Assembly (NCBI GenBank): GCA_037439685.1
Contig: JBBIVO010000001.1
Span: 22,500 to 86,499 of the forward strand
Source of the DNA: JAGTRB01 sp037439685
GTDB lineage: Archaea; Thermoproteota; Bathyarchaeia; TCS64
DNA: 64,000 bases
Reading direction: 5' to 3'
Shown: positions 38,860 through 48,798 of the stretch, piece by piece
Layout: every line of letters starts with the position of its first letter
How positions within the stretch are numbered: the first letter of the stretch is position 1
Program-made: the position numbers and the translations under genes
Notes under the pieces: model-generated
Told to the model about the DNA's origin: nothing
The model's database searches: none
What the model saw: the letters and a program-made list of their open reading frames with translations, nothing else

Positions 38860-39846
38860 TCAGTCCCCTCCCATGACGGGATGGTGGCAGAGGACATAGT
38901 GCTCCTCCCCCACCTCTATGAGCTGGGGGTCCTCCTTGCACCTCTCATCGGCGTATCTGCACCTGGGGGAGAACCTGCATCCCGGAGGGGGTTCAACGAG
39001 GTCTGGCACAGAGCCTTCGATTCCTGTAAGCCTCTCCCTCTTGAATCCAACCCTGGGGATGGATTCTAGGAGCCCAACGGTGTAGGGGTGCCTAGGCTCC
39101 CTTAGGATCCTCCTGATGTCTGAGTACTCCACGATCTTCCCAGCGTACATAACCGCAACCCTCTCGCAGAGTTCGGCGATGACCCCGAAGTCATGGCTGA
39201 TTATCAGAGATGACATCTTGAACTCCTTCTTCAGGTCCTTCATCAGCTCTAGGAGCTGGGCCTGGATTATCACGTCCAAGGCTGTGGTCGGCTCGTCTGC
39301 TATCATCAGTTCGGGGTTGCATGAGAGGGCCATGGCCATCATAGCCCTCTGCCTCATCCCCCCGCTGAGCTGGTGGGGATAGCTCATGGCCACGTCCCTA
39401 GGGGAGGGGATCCCAACAACCTCTAGGGTGGATATGACCCTCTCCCAGGCCTCCCTCCTGCCTAGCCTCTGGTGTCTTATTATGCCCTCGGCTATCTGGT
39501 CTCCTATCCTCATGACGGGGTTGAAATAGGTCATGGGGTCCTGGAAGCTCATGGCTATCTTCGCTCCTCTCACCTCCCTCATCTCAGCCTCCGACAGCTT
39601 TAAGAGGTTCCTGCCCCTTAGGAGGATCTCACCTCCCACTATCCTTCCTGGGGCTGGGACTAGCCTCATAATGGAGAGGGCCGCCGTGGACTTCCCACAG
39701 CCCGACTCGCCGACCAGGCCTACGGTCTCCCCCACTAGAACAGTGAAGCTTATCCCATCCACGGCCTTAACGGTGCCCCTCAGGGTTGGGAAGTGGGTTC
39801 TTAGATCCCTAACCTCGAGGACGGCCTCTTCTATCTTCATGGTCAC
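38860..39846 (-). CDS. Dipeptide/oligopeptide ABC transporter ATP-binding subunit (DppD/OppD)
   Basis: 328 residues with Walker A GESGCGKST, signature LSGGMRQRAMMAMAL, Walker B LMIADEPTTALDV and the C-terminal CRFSPRCRYADERCKEDPQ segment. The four Cys in this tail resemble the Fe-S-binding tail described for some OppD proteins (family knowledge). Overlaps dppC by 4 bases. Confidence 0.93.
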   Translation of the reverse strand: MTMKIEEAVLEVRDLRTHFPTLRGTVKAVDGISFTVLVGETVGLVGESGCGKSTAALSIMRLVPAPGRIVGGEILLRGRNLLKLSEAEMREVRGAKIAMSFQDPMTYFNPVMRIGDQIAEGIIRHQRLGRREAWERVISTLEVVGIPSPRDVAMSYPHQLSGGMRQRAMMAMALSCNPELMIADEPTTALDVIIQAQLLELMKDLKKEFKMSSLIISHDFGVIAELCERVAVMYAGKIVEYSDIRRILREPRHPYTVGLLESIPRVGFKRERLTGIEGSVPDLVEPPPGCRFSPRCRYADERCKEDPQLIEVGEEHYVLCHHPVMGGD

Positions 39847-40733
39847 CTCTCCCTGAGCCTCGGATTCAGGGCGTCATTGAGACCATCCCCGATGAGGTTG
39901 AAGGCCATGACGGTTATGAATATCGCGGCACCAGGAAAGGCCGCCATCCACCAGGTCCTCCTCACATACATCTGGGCTATGCTGAGCATCCTGCCCCAGC
40001 TGACCAGGCTGGGGTCGCCTAGGCCTAGGAAGCTTAGACCTGCCTCTGTGAGGATGGCCGATCCGACCTGTAGAGAGGAGTTCACTATGACGGGGTAGAT
40101 CCCGTTTGGCAGTATGTGCCTGAATATGATCCTCAGGTGGCTCGCGCCCACAACCCTGGCGGCCTGCACGAACTCCTGCTCCCTTAGGGAGAGGAAGGTC
40201 GACCTGAGGAGGCGGGCTGTGCCGGGCCAGGTCATGAACCCTATAACCAGCACCACGTTCCTCAGGCTGCTTCCGAAGAGGGCGACGATGAGGAGGATGA
40301 GGAAGAAGTTTGGGATTATCAGAAGCATGTCCGTAAGCCTCATGAGGATATCCTCTACCCTCCCCCCATAATAGCCGGATATGGCTCCGACGATTATCCC
40401 TATCGAGGAGGCTATGAAGACCGAGGAGAACCCAACCAGGAGGGAGGTCTTACTCCCGAACATTATAAGCTTCAGGATATCCCGTCCCAGGTCGTCCGTG
40501 CCTAAGGGATGGGCAAAGGAGGGGGGGAGGAGGACCTCACCTGGATAGATCCCGAAGGGATTGTAGGGGTCTAAACGGTCTGTTAGCACCGCGATTAAGG
40601 TTAGGGCGATGAGGGTTGCGAAGCCCATTACGGCTGGTCTATTCCTGCTGAAGGATCTCCAGAAGCCCCTGAAGCCCCTTGAATATCTCTTCAGCCTCCC
40701 CAGAGATGGCCTTACCGTCATCATGCCATCCAC
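39843..40733 (-). CDS. Dipeptide/oligopeptide ABC transporter permease (DppC/OppC)
   Basis: 296 residues. N-terminal cytosolic OppC leader, then PLGTDDLGRDIL and six membrane helices, with the EAA-type coupling loop REQEFVQAARVVGASHLRIIFRHILPN. Pairs with the permease at 40735; one base separates them. Confidence 0.93.
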   Translation of the reverse strand: MDGMMTVRPSLGRLKRYSRGFRGFWRSFSRNRPAVMGFATLIALTLIAVLTDRLDPYNPFGIYPGEVLLPPSFAHPLGTDDLGRDILKLIMFGSKTSLLVGFSSVFIASSIGIIVGAISGYYGGRVEDILMRLTDMLLIIPNFFLILLIVALFGSSLRNVVLVIGFMTWPGTARLLRSTFLSLREQEFVQAARVVGASHLRIIFRHILPNGIYPVIVNSSLQVGSAILTEAGLSFLGLGDPSLVSWGRMLSIAQMYVRRTWWMAAFPGAAIFITVMAFNLIGDGLNDALNPRLRER

Positions 40734-40734
40734 C

Positions 40735-41709
40735 TCACTTATACCTCACCCTCGGATCCAACAGGGCATAGAGGATGTCGACGATGAAGTTAGCAAGTAC
40801 AACGGTTATCGAGACTATGATGAATATCCCCATCAGCACTGGATAGTCCCTGGTGATTATAGAGTCATAGACGAGCCTCCCAATCCCAGGCCAAGAGAAG
40901 ACGGTCTCGGTGAGGGTGGCCCCTGTCAGCATCAGGCCAAGGTTGAGGCCTAGGACGGTTGTGACGGGGAGCATCGCGTTCCTGAATGCATGCCTATAAT
41001 AGACCGCCCTATCATCCAGCCCCTTTCCCCAGGCCGTGGTGATATAGTCCTTCCTCAGCTCCTCAAGCATGCTAGCCCTAGTCAACCTTGTGTAGAGAGC
41101 CAAATAGGTGGTCCCCAGGGTTGTCGCTGGAAGTATGAGATGCTTCAGGGTATCTATGACCGCCTCCCACCCCTCCAGCTCTGCACCCATCGTCGACATA
41201 CCCATCGTCGGGAGCCAGCGGAGGTAGACGGAGAAGACTATTATCAGGAGCATTCCAAGCCAGAAGGTTGGTATAGAGTATCCCAAGACAGATATCGTGG
41301 AGGCTAGGTTGTCCACCAGCGAGTAGGGCCTCTTGGATGAGGAGACGCCTAGGAATATTCCAAGGATGAAGGCGAACATTATGCTCGTGGTCATCAGGAG
41401 GAGGGTGTTCGGGACCCTCTCGAGGATGACCTGGAGGACTGGGGATCTATACCTATAGGAGGTTCCGAGGTTCCCGCTGAAGACGTTGGTGATGTATATG
41501 AGGAGCTGCTCGTGGAGGGGCTTGTCAAGGCCGAACTCCCTAGTCAGCCTCTCTATATACTCCCTTGGAACGACTTCGCCTCCACCGACGAGGTAGTCTA
41601 TTGGGCTTCCTGGGGCGAGATGCATAAGGGTGAAGTTGATGACGATGGCGAAGATGCACAGGGGGATGAGCTGGGGGATCCTCCTAAGCACATACCTCCT
41701 CATCGACAA
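40735..41709 (-). CDS. Dipeptide/oligopeptide ABC transporter permease (DppB/OppB)
   Basis: 324 residues, six helices, MRRYVLRRIPQLIPL leader and the EAA loop LRKDYITTAWGKGLDDRAVYYRHAFRNAMLP. Immediately downstream of the substrate-binding-protein gene, 42 bases apart, with a T tract in between on this strand. Confidence 0.93.
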   Translation of the reverse strand: MSMRRYVLRRIPQLIPLCIFAIVINFTLMHLAPGSPIDYLVGGGEVVPREYIERLTREFGLDKPLHEQLLIYITNVFSGNLGTSYRYRSPVLQVILERVPNTLLLMTTSIMFAFILGIFLGVSSSKRPYSLVDNLASTISVLGYSIPTFWLGMLLIIVFSVYLRWLPTMGMSTMGAELEGWEAVIDTLKHLILPATTLGTTYLALYTRLTRASMLEELRKDYITTAWGKGLDDRAVYYRHAFRNAMLPVTTVLGLNLGLMLTGATLTETVFSWPGIGRLVYDSIITRDYPVLMGIFIIVSITVVLANFIVDILYALLDPRVRYK

Positions 41710-41724
41710 GGCGAGACACCACCC

Positions 41725-41731
41725 AAAAAAA
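41725..41731 (-). terminator. T tract between binding-protein and permease genes
   Basis: Seven A on the plus strand (T on the transcribed sense strand) in the 42-base gap between dppA-like and dppB-like genes. It may cause partial termination, giving more binding protein than permease, as is common in ABC operons. Confidence 0.35.
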
Positions 41732-41751
41732 GGAGGGAATAACCTACATTT

Positions 41752-43698
41752 TTACATCCTTCTTCTCTTAAGGATGAAGTATCCTGCGGCTCCCGCAACT
41801 GCTATGATTACCACTGCGATGGTGGCATAGAGGCCTATCGGAGGCGGCGGCGTCGGGATCTTCAGGGCAGCCTCTGCTGAGGATACCGCTGCGTCATACC
41901 TCCCCTCGGAGAGGGCCTTCTTAGCCTCATTGAGCTTCGCCAAAGCCTCATCCACCTTCCCCCAGTTTCCAGCCTGGTACTCCTTCAGCTTCGATTCAAC
42001 CTCTCTGATCTTGGCCTCCGCGGCCTCAGGGGTGGCTAGGCTCCCCTTAGTCCACCACACCCTGTCGAAGTGGTTGCAGTACCAGTAGGCCCCTGTCTCG
42101 TTGAGGCCTCTGTAATCCGTCCTAGCAGCTGCGAATAGGACCCTCTCCTGTATTGGTATGATTGGGAGGTCCTCCATCATGATCATCTGCATCTCCTTGA
42201 AGAGATCAGCCCTCTTCACCGGGTCGACGGTCTTCCTCGACTCGTCCCAGAGCTTGTTTACCTCTGAGTTGTTGTACCTCACGAACTGCCAGCTCCCAGG
42301 GGCTATGGCTGAACCGTGATAGTAGACGAAGAGCCTGTCTGGGTCGGGGCCTGTGGCATGTCCGAACCAGGCCAGGTCAAAGTCGTATTTCACCGTTATC
42401 CACTCTTTAAGGGTTGGCCAATCGGCTGATACCAGCTTAACCTTTACCCCGACCTTCTCAAGCTGGGACTTTATTATCTCTGATCCCCTCTCCCTAGGCG
42501 TGTCTCCAGCCGTGTAGTATAGGCGGAGCTCAAACCTGTATCCGTCGGGGCCTCTCGGGTATCCGGCCTCGTCGAGGAGCTGCTCGGCCTTCTTGGGGTC
42601 ATACTCGTACTTCGGGACATTCGGCTCGTAGAAGTCTTTGAGGGCGGATGAGACCCAGCTGTGCTGCACCTGTCCAAATCCTCCCAGGGCTAGGTCGATT
42701 ATCTCCTGGCGGTTGATGGCGTGGAGGAGGGCGTGCCTCACCTTCTTGTTCATCAGTATAGGGTTCTCGTTACCCTCAGGGCTGGTCCCCTGGTTTATGC
42801 CTAGATAGTTGGTCAACCCCAAGGCGGTGAAGATGGGGAAGACGTATATGCCTTCTATCCCTTGGAGCCTCTTCACCTCGGGCTCTGGAACCATGTTGAT
42901 GGCTCCCGCCTCCCCCGTCTCCAACGCCGCTATCTGGGTGGCCGTGTTGGGGGCGACCTTGTATATGATCCTATCCAGGTAGGGAAGACCCTTGATGTAG
43001 TAGTCCCTGTTCTTTTCCAGGACTATTCGGTCCCCCTTCACCCACTCGACGAACTTGAAGGGGCCCGACCCGATGGGCTTCTCGTTGTAGGGGTTCTTCC
43101 AGATATCTGTACCTTCGTACAGGTGCTTGGGTATGATCATGTGGTTCCTCCAGAAGGCGAATCCCAGGGGCATCAGGATGGGGCTTGGCTCCTTCAGGTG
43201 GAAGACGACGGTGTAGTCATCGGGGGTTGTTATATGGTCTATGACCGAGAAGAATGGCCGCTGGGGTAGGGCCAGCCTCGGGTCTAGGTAGAGGTCGAAG
43301 GTGAACTTGACATCTGCCGATGTAAGGGGCTTACCATCATGCCACTTCACATTCTTCCTCAGGTAGAAGGTGTAGGTCAGCCCATCGGGCGATATCTCCC
43401 ACTTCTCCGCCAGGTCAGGCCTGTAGACCAGCTTCCCCTTCTCGTCGACCCCCCTGTCTATCAAGGAGCTGAATATCTGGTTAGCCACTAGGAAGGAGGG
43501 GTCATCTATCGTGAGGAGGGGGTTGAGGGTGCTGGAGTCGCTTATCCTCAGGAAGACGAGGGTTCCGCCATACCTAGGGACCTCTGCCTGAGAGGCCTCG
43601 TTTGAAACTATTGGGGCATCTGCTAACCCTGAAATCGATGAAAGTATTAGGATCGCGGAAATAATGACTGCCGAATGTTTGAAAGATCTCGGTATCAT
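41752..43698 (-). CDS. Membrane-anchored peptide-binding protein of the ABC transporter (family SBP_bac_5)
   Basis: 648 residues. An N-terminal signal helix (VIISAILILSSISGLADA), the Dpp/Opp periplasmic-binding fold beginning RYGGTLVFLR, with WHDGKPLTSADVKFTFDLYLDP typical of family 5 solute-binding proteins, and a C-terminal coiled segment plus single helix (LYATIAVVIIAVAGAAGYFIL) that anchors it to the archaeal membrane. It probably captures peptides, and could bind muropeptides (inference). First gene of the operon. Confidence 0.92.
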   Translation of the reverse strand: MIPRSFKHSAVIISAILILSSISGLADAPIVSNEASQAEVPRYGGTLVFLRISDSSTLNPLLTIDDPSFLVANQIFSSLIDRGVDEKGKLVYRPDLAEKWEISPDGLTYTFYLRKNVKWHDGKPLTSADVKFTFDLYLDPRLALPQRPFFSVIDHITTPDDYTVVFHLKEPSPILMPLGFAFWRNHMIIPKHLYEGTDIWKNPYNEKPIGSGPFKFVEWVKGDRIVLEKNRDYYIKGLPYLDRIIYKVAPNTATQIAALETGEAGAINMVPEPEVKRLQGIEGIYVFPIFTALGLTNYLGINQGTSPEGNENPILMNKKVRHALLHAINRQEIIDLALGGFGQVQHSWVSSALKDFYEPNVPKYEYDPKKAEQLLDEAGYPRGPDGYRFELRLYYTAGDTPRERGSEIIKSQLEKVGVKVKLVSADWPTLKEWITVKYDFDLAWFGHATGPDPDRLFVYYHGSAIAPGSWQFVRYNNSEVNKLWDESRKTVDPVKRADLFKEMQMIMMEDLPIIPIQERVLFAAARTDYRGLNETGAYWYCNHFDRVWWTKGSLATPEAAEAKIREVESKLKEYQAGNWGKVDEALAKLNEAKKALSEGRYDAAVSSAEAALKIPTPPPPIGLYATIAVVIIAVAGAAGYFILKRRRM

Positions 43699-43701
43699 AG
43701 G

Positions 43702-43711
43702 TTTTCGAAAA
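43702..43711. promoter_or_regulatory. Palindrome next to the dpp operon start
   Basis: TTTTCGAAAA, a perfect 10-bp palindrome 3 bases before the binding-protein start codon. It could be an operator at the transcription start; it is short and AT-rich, so chance is possible. Confidence 0.3.
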
Positions 43712-44220
43712 TCTTAGACGTTCCACCTTATAGATAAATCTATCGAACAAACATATCTGCTGAGCATGGACTTCAAAGAGCGACCAGGGGAAACCCCTCA
43801 AACCCGTTTTAGGAGGAAATCAATTTCCATAGCCCATCCATAAATTAGTTTAATATGGCGCCTCTATGGATAAGGTTATATTAAAAGAAGAGCTCACCAT
43901 TACAAGAACAAGGAAAGACATAGACTTGAAGGAGGGACAAAATAAATTTTTTTGAGGAAGAAATAAAAAACCCATTTCGGATCTATCTCTATAAATTGAT
44001 AGAAACATATATGAATTGAAAAGTTAAAATGAAGGTATATAAGTCTTCACTTAAGTTCCGAATAATTATGATTTTCCTAGAATAAAAATGGTTTTCACGA
44101 TCTTGATTAAAAAGAGTCTGAAGCATGGAGTCCCATCTGTAGAGATATCCCATCCTAGGGAATGAGGAGGGGTCGAACCTTAAGGCTCTTTAACAGGGGC
44201 CCCTTCAAAAGATCGAGAAG
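43712..44220. other. AT-rich divergent spacer
   Basis: About 500 bases of AT-rich DNA between the dpp operon and the M14 gene. No open reading frame, repeat or RNA motif was recognised. Promoters for both directions must lie here. Confidence 0.4.
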
Positions 44221-45584
44221 ATGTTTAGTAGGGATTTGCTTGAGGGCGCTCCCGATTATCGGGAGTTCATGTACGTTGATGAGCTTAACGAGAGCTCCTA
44301 TAGCCTAGCCGAAGAGCATCCGGGCGAGGTGGAGCTCTTAAGGGTTGGATGCTCTGCTAGGGGGGAGCCGATATATGCCCTGAGGCTGGGGGAGGGTGGG
44401 CTTAGAGCGGTGCTCGTAGGTTTACCCCACCCCAATGAGCCTATAGGGAGCCTCACCATCGAATACTTCTCGAGGAGGCTGGCTGAGGATGATGAGCTCA
44501 GGAGGGAGCTGGGCTTCACATGGTACTTCATCAAGGCTGCGGACATAGATGGGGCACGCCTCAATGAGGGCTGGTTCAAGGGAGGGTAAGACAACATAAG
44601 GCATATGCTCAACTTCTATAGGACCCCGAGCTATAGACAGGTTGAGTGGACCTTCCCAGTCGAGTATAAGACCCTTAAATGGAGCAGCCCATCGCCCGAG
44701 ACCAGGGCCGTGATGAACCTCATCGACATCGTTAAGCCCAACCTTGTCTACTCCCTCCACAACTCCGCCTTCGGCGGTGTCTACTTCTACGTCTCAGAGC
44801 CCTGCCCTCCCCTATACCCTCGCCTCCAGGGCTTGGCGGGTCTGGAGGGCCTCCCCCTCCACCTGGGTGAGCCTGAGGCGCCCTACATGAGGAGGCTCGA
44901 TGGCGCAGTCTTCCAGCTTCCCCCAATGAGCGAGATATACGACTTCTATGAGAGGCATGGAACCGATGATCCAGCCAGCATAATCAATCATGGGACGAGC
45001 GCCATGGAGTACGCTAAGGGGGTTAGCGGGGCCTTCACCATCATCTGCGAGTTGCCCTACATCTATGATGAGAAGATATTCGACACCTCACCAACTAGTG
45101 TTTCGAGGAGAGAGGCGGTTCTGAGGGGTGTAGAGCTTTCCATGGGGGTTTTCAATGTGGTTGAGAGGAGCTGGAAGGCCATTGAAGGGAGCCTTGATAC
45201 CTCCTCCCCCTTCCACGAGGTGGTTCTGGATTATCTGAGGAGGCATAGGGGCCAGATGGAGGCCAAGAGGAGGTGGGCTGAGGGGGATCCATCCCTGGAG
45301 AGGCCTGCACCATATCTGAGCTCTTCAACAATATCACCATAACCAAGTACTACTCCATGAGGATTATAGGCCAGCTAATCCGCCTGATAGATGATAGCTT
45401 GAAGCTCAACCCGAGGGATGGGCTGATGGTCGAGAGGAGCCTCCTCATGGAGGAGCTTCACGGGATCGACCATGAGCTTGAGAGGGAGAAGTACAAGGTC
45501 ATCCCCATCCAGAAGCTGGTGAGGGTTCAGGTGGGGGCAGCTCTCGAGGCCATCGAATATCTACGCTCTCGCCCCCCATCCTAG
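44221..45584 (+). CDS. M14-family zinc carboxypeptidase-like protein, interrupted by a stop and a frameshift
   Basis: Joined, the frames give about 450 residues. Zinc ligands fit LPHPNEPIGS (HxxE) and YSLHNSAFGG (second His). A TAA (44587-44589) interrupts GWFKGG-stop-DNIRHMLNFYRTPSYRQVEW, and near 45303 one G added to AGGCC restores CTISELFNNITITKYYSMRIIGQL in the last frame. The stop is TAA, so pyrrolysine (TAG) is not an explanation. Either a recently inactivated gene or draft errors. M14 enzymes remove C-terminal residues from peptides; it neighbours the peptide importer and TldD/E. Confidence 0.65.
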
Positions 45585-45718
45585 TTTTGGATGCGAATGC
45601 TCAAAATGTCGAGATCCCGCCCTATCCTTCTTGAAGACTATCACGAGCCAGGTTCCCGAGTAGGCGGCGAAGCTGGCCCTGGACCGCAAAAATTTTCAAT
45701 AGTAATTTAGAAGTTGTA

Positions 45719-47173
45719 TTGAGGGGTTTGTCTCAGGAATTTGGTGCTCTCGTCCTGGGAGAGGCATTGAGGAGAGGCGCAACCTACGCCGATGTCAGGA
45801 TCGTCAGCATTGAGAATGAGGTTTTGAATGTGAGGAATGGCTCCCCAGAGCAGGTTGAGCTTCAAGAGCTCAGAGGATTCGGGGTTAGGGTTATAGTGAA
45901 CGGCTCCTGGGGATTCGCCGCCTCCGTGGACCTGGATGGGGATGAGGCCGTAAAGGTGGTTAAGAGGGCTGTCGATATAGCTAGGGCAAGCTCTAGGCTG
46001 AAGAGGGGGGATGTGGCGCTTGCCTGGGAGGATCCTAGAAGAGCGGAGTACTCCACCCCATACAAGAAGGATCCATTTGGGGTCCCATTGGAGGAGAAGC
46101 TTGGGGTATTGATGGATGCAGAGAGAGGCCTGGCTGCCTGCTCCCCCCTCATAAAGACATCCAACAGCTACTATCGAGGCTACAGGGAGAGGAAGCTCTT
46201 CATGAGCAGCGAGGGCTCAGAGATCTCCCAGACGATAACATGGTGCGGTGGAGGCCTGATGGCCTTAGCCGTGAGGGGAGGGGAGGTCCAGGTGAGGTCA
46301 TACCCCTCCTCCTTCAGGGGCGACTACTCGACATCCGGCTACGAGTACTTCGAGTCCCTCGCCCTAGTAGACCACGCGGAGGATCTGGGCAGGGAGCTTG
46401 TGAACCTCATGGACGCCGAGAGGTGCCCATCTGAGGAGATGGACCTCATCCTCACCGGAGACCAGCTGGCCCTCCAGATCCATGAGAGCTGCGGCCACCC
46501 AACCGAGCTCGATAGGGTGATGGGGACCGAGGCCGACATGGCTGGAACCAGCTTCCTCACGCCGGAGAAGCTTGAGAGGTTCATGTACGGATCGAAGGAC
46601 GTGAACCTCGTGGCAGACGCCACGGCTCCGGGGGGCCTCGGCACCTTCGGCTACGACGACGAGGGGGTGAAGGCTAAGAGGGTCTACCTGGTCAGGGAGG
46701 GCCTCTTCGTCGGCTATCAGACGTCGAGGGAGACTGCTGCAGCGCTTAACCTAGGCGAGAGCAGCGGGGGGATGAGGGCTGACTCGCCCCTCTCCCTCCC
46801 CATCATAAGGATGACCAACATAAACCTCCTACCCGGAGACTGGAAGGCTGAGGAGATAATAGAGGATACCAGGGATGGGATCCTGATGATGACCAACAGG
46901 TCCTGGAGCATAGATGACAAGAGGATAAACTTCCAGTTCGGCACCGAGGTGGGTTGGAGGATAAGGGACGGGAGTAGGGAAGGGCTTGTCAAGAACCCGA
47001 CATATATGGGTGTGACCCCCAGGTTCTGGGGCTCCTGCGACGCCGTGAGCGGGGACGACTGGAGGATGTGGGGGACCCCCAGCTGCGGGAAGGGGGTGCC
47101 CGGACAGGTTATGTACGTGGGCCACGGCTGTGGAACGGCGAGGTTCAGGAGGACCAGGGTAGGACTGATCTGA
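45719..47173 (+). CDS. tldD: TldD-type metalloprotease subunit
   Basis: 484 residues. The zinc motif HESCGH (HExxxH, about residues 254-259) lies in LQIHESCGHPTELDRVMG, the hallmark of TldD; downstream GTFGYDDEGVKAKR and the C-terminal CxxxxG-type ending are conserved. With TldE it forms a heterodimeric peptidase that trims small peptides. TTG start (45719) is the first candidate in frame. It is followed 9 bases later by the TldE-like gene. Confidence 0.92.
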   Translation: MRGLSQEFGALVLGEALRRGATYADVRIVSIENEVLNVRNGSPEQVELQELRGFGVRVIVNGSWGFAASVDLDGDEAVKVVKRAVDIARASSRLKRGDVALAWEDPRRAEYSTPYKKDPFGVPLEEKLGVLMDAERGLAACSPLIKTSNSYYRGYRERKLFMSSEGSEISQTITWCGGGLMALAVRGGEVQVRSYPSSFRGDYSTSGYEYFESLALVDHAEDLGRELVNLMDAERCPSEEMDLILTGDQLALQIHESCGHPTELDRVMGTEADMAGTSFLTPEKLERFMYGSKDVNLVADATAPGGLGTFGYDDEGVKAKRVYLVREGLFVGYQTSRETAAALNLGESSGGMRADSPLSLPIIRMTNINLLPGDWKAEEIIEDTRDGILMMTNRSWSIDDKRINFQFGTEVGWRIRDGSREGLVKNPTYMGVTPRFWGSCDAVSGDDWRMWGTPSCGKGVPGQVMYVGHGCGTARFRRTRVGLI

Positions 47174-47182
47174 TGGGAGGCG

Positions 47183-48565
47183 ATGTGGATGGTTCTAGAT
47201 AGGCTTCTAGAGGTGGCCGAGAGGGCTGTTAAAACCGCTCTGAAAGTGGGAGCCTACCAGTCCCAGGCCTCATCCTTCATCTTGGACGCGGCCCTGACAA
47301 GGTACGCCAACTCCCAGATCCACCAGAATGTCGCCTACAAGTCTGGAGGGGTCTCCATCAGGGTGGTCCTCCCCGATGGGAGGATTGGAGATATGGAGGC
47401 CTTTACCCTCGAGGAGAAGGGGGTTGAGAGGGCTGTTGAGGACACGGTTAGGATAGCTAGGGCCTCAAAGCCTGTCGCCGACTTCAAGGGCCTGCCAGAG
47501 CCCCTGCCCTGGAGCCCTGTGGAGGGAGCCTTCGACGAGGAGACATCCCTCTGCACACCTCAGGATAGGGTCCAGATGGTGAGGGAGGCGATAGAGACAG
47601 CCCACGCGAGGTCCCCTCTCGTTAGGGCTGTGGCTGGGAACCTCTCCACAAACTCGGCATACTTCGCCGTTGTCAACTCTCTCGGGATCTCGGCTAGGGC
47701 CTCCCTAACCACCGCAGGCATGAAGACCACAGTGATCTCCGAACTCGAGGGGACGGAGGGGTTCAGCACAGCGGAGAGCTACTCGAGGAGGGTGGGGGAT
47801 ATCGACCCAAGCATCCTCGCCGGCGAGGCGGCTGAGAGGTCGGCCAACGGGGTTAAGCCCATCAGGGTTCAGCCCGGAGATTACGAGGTCGTCCTATCAC
47901 CCCTCGCCGCCAGGGTCCTCTTCACCTACATAACCAGCATGGGATTCTCAGCGGCCTCATACCAGGATGGAAGCTCCTTCGTCAGATACTTCTCAGGCAG
48001 GAGGGTCTTCGACGAGAAGCTAAACGTGAAGGATGATGCATGGGACCCGAGGACCCTCTACATGCTACCCATAGATGGGGAAGGGGTTCCAAAGAGGAGG
48101 ATGAACCTGATAACCGCAGGCGAGGCCCTGGAGGAGGGCGTCTGCTACGACTCCCTCAGGGGAGGGAGAGAGGGGAAGAAGAGCACGGGTCACTCCCCTC
48201 CACCGATAGGTAGGAGGCTCCTAGACCGCCCGGTTCCATACAACGTGATAGTAGAGCCCGGAGACTCGAATATGGGTGAGATGATAGAGGAGACGAGGAG
48301 GGGGCTATTCATAACCGACCTATGGTACATAAGGCCCGTGGAGCCCACGAGGGTCGTCCTAACAGGGCTGACGAGGGATGGGACCTTCCTAATAGAGGAC
48401 GGTGAGCTGTCGAAGCCCGCCGTCAACCTGAGATTCACTGACAGCATGCTCTCAGCCCTCTCCGAGATCCCCCTAATCGGGGATGAAGCGAAGACCTTTG
48501 AGACCAACGCCGTGCCGGCGATGAAGCTGAAGAAGATGAGGTTCGTGGGAATATCGGCCTACTAG
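47183..48565 (+). CDS. TldE/PmbA-type protease partner subunit
   Basis: 460 residues of the PmbA/TldE half of the TldD-TldE peptidase. It lacks the HExxxH zinc motif, as expected for TldE, and keeps VLSPLAARVLFTYITSMGFS and the C-terminal beta-rich region with PVPYNVIVEPGD. Cotranscribed with tldD. Confidence 0.9.
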   Translation: MWMVLDRLLEVAERAVKTALKVGAYQSQASSFILDAALTRYANSQIHQNVAYKSGGVSIRVVLPDGRIGDMEAFTLEEKGVERAVEDTVRIARASKPVADFKGLPEPLPWSPVEGAFDEETSLCTPQDRVQMVREAIETAHARSPLVRAVAGNLSTNSAYFAVVNSLGISARASLTTAGMKTTVISELEGTEGFSTAESYSRRVGDIDPSILAGEAAERSANGVKPIRVQPGDYEVVLSPLAARVLFTYITSMGFSAASYQDGSSFVRYFSGRRVFDEKLNVKDDAWDPRTLYMLPIDGEGVPKRRMNLITAGEALEEGVCYDSLRGGREGKKSTGHSPPPIGRRLLDRPVPYNVIVEPGDSNMGEMIEETRRGLFITDLWYIRPVEPTRVVLTGLTRDGTFLIEDGELSKPAVNLRFTDSMLSALSEIPLIGDEAKTFETNAVPAMKLKKMRFVGISAY

Positions 48566-48689
48566 CCATGAAAACATCTAAACCCTTTATCAAAATATTT
48601 TAATTCTCACCTAATTTAACACATCATCTTCTATGGAGAAGAGATTTGATGAGATTTTATTTTTTAATAATTTGGACAATTCTGAGAGC

Positions 48690-48773
48690 GATATAATGCC
48701 TCAACCTGAGGTATGATGTAAAATTCACTGTTCTTAGATTTTGAACATTTATTCTAAAATATAGCATTATATC
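48690..48773. promoter_or_regulatory. Ten-base inverted repeat in the promoter region of the beta-propeller gene
   Basis: GATATAATGC (48690-48699) and GCATTATATC (48764-48773) are perfect inverse complements 64 bases apart. The second arm lies 26 bases before the ATG at 48799. It could form a long hairpin or two half sites. AT-rich, so uncertain. Confidence 0.4.
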
Positions 48774-48798
48774 AACTATTCACACATATTTTAAGAAC

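Noticed and set aside
44587..44589. Recoding (pyrrolysine or selenocysteine) at the in-frame stop of the M14 gene
   Set aside because: The codon is TAA, which is not used for either, and no downstream stem-loop is evident.
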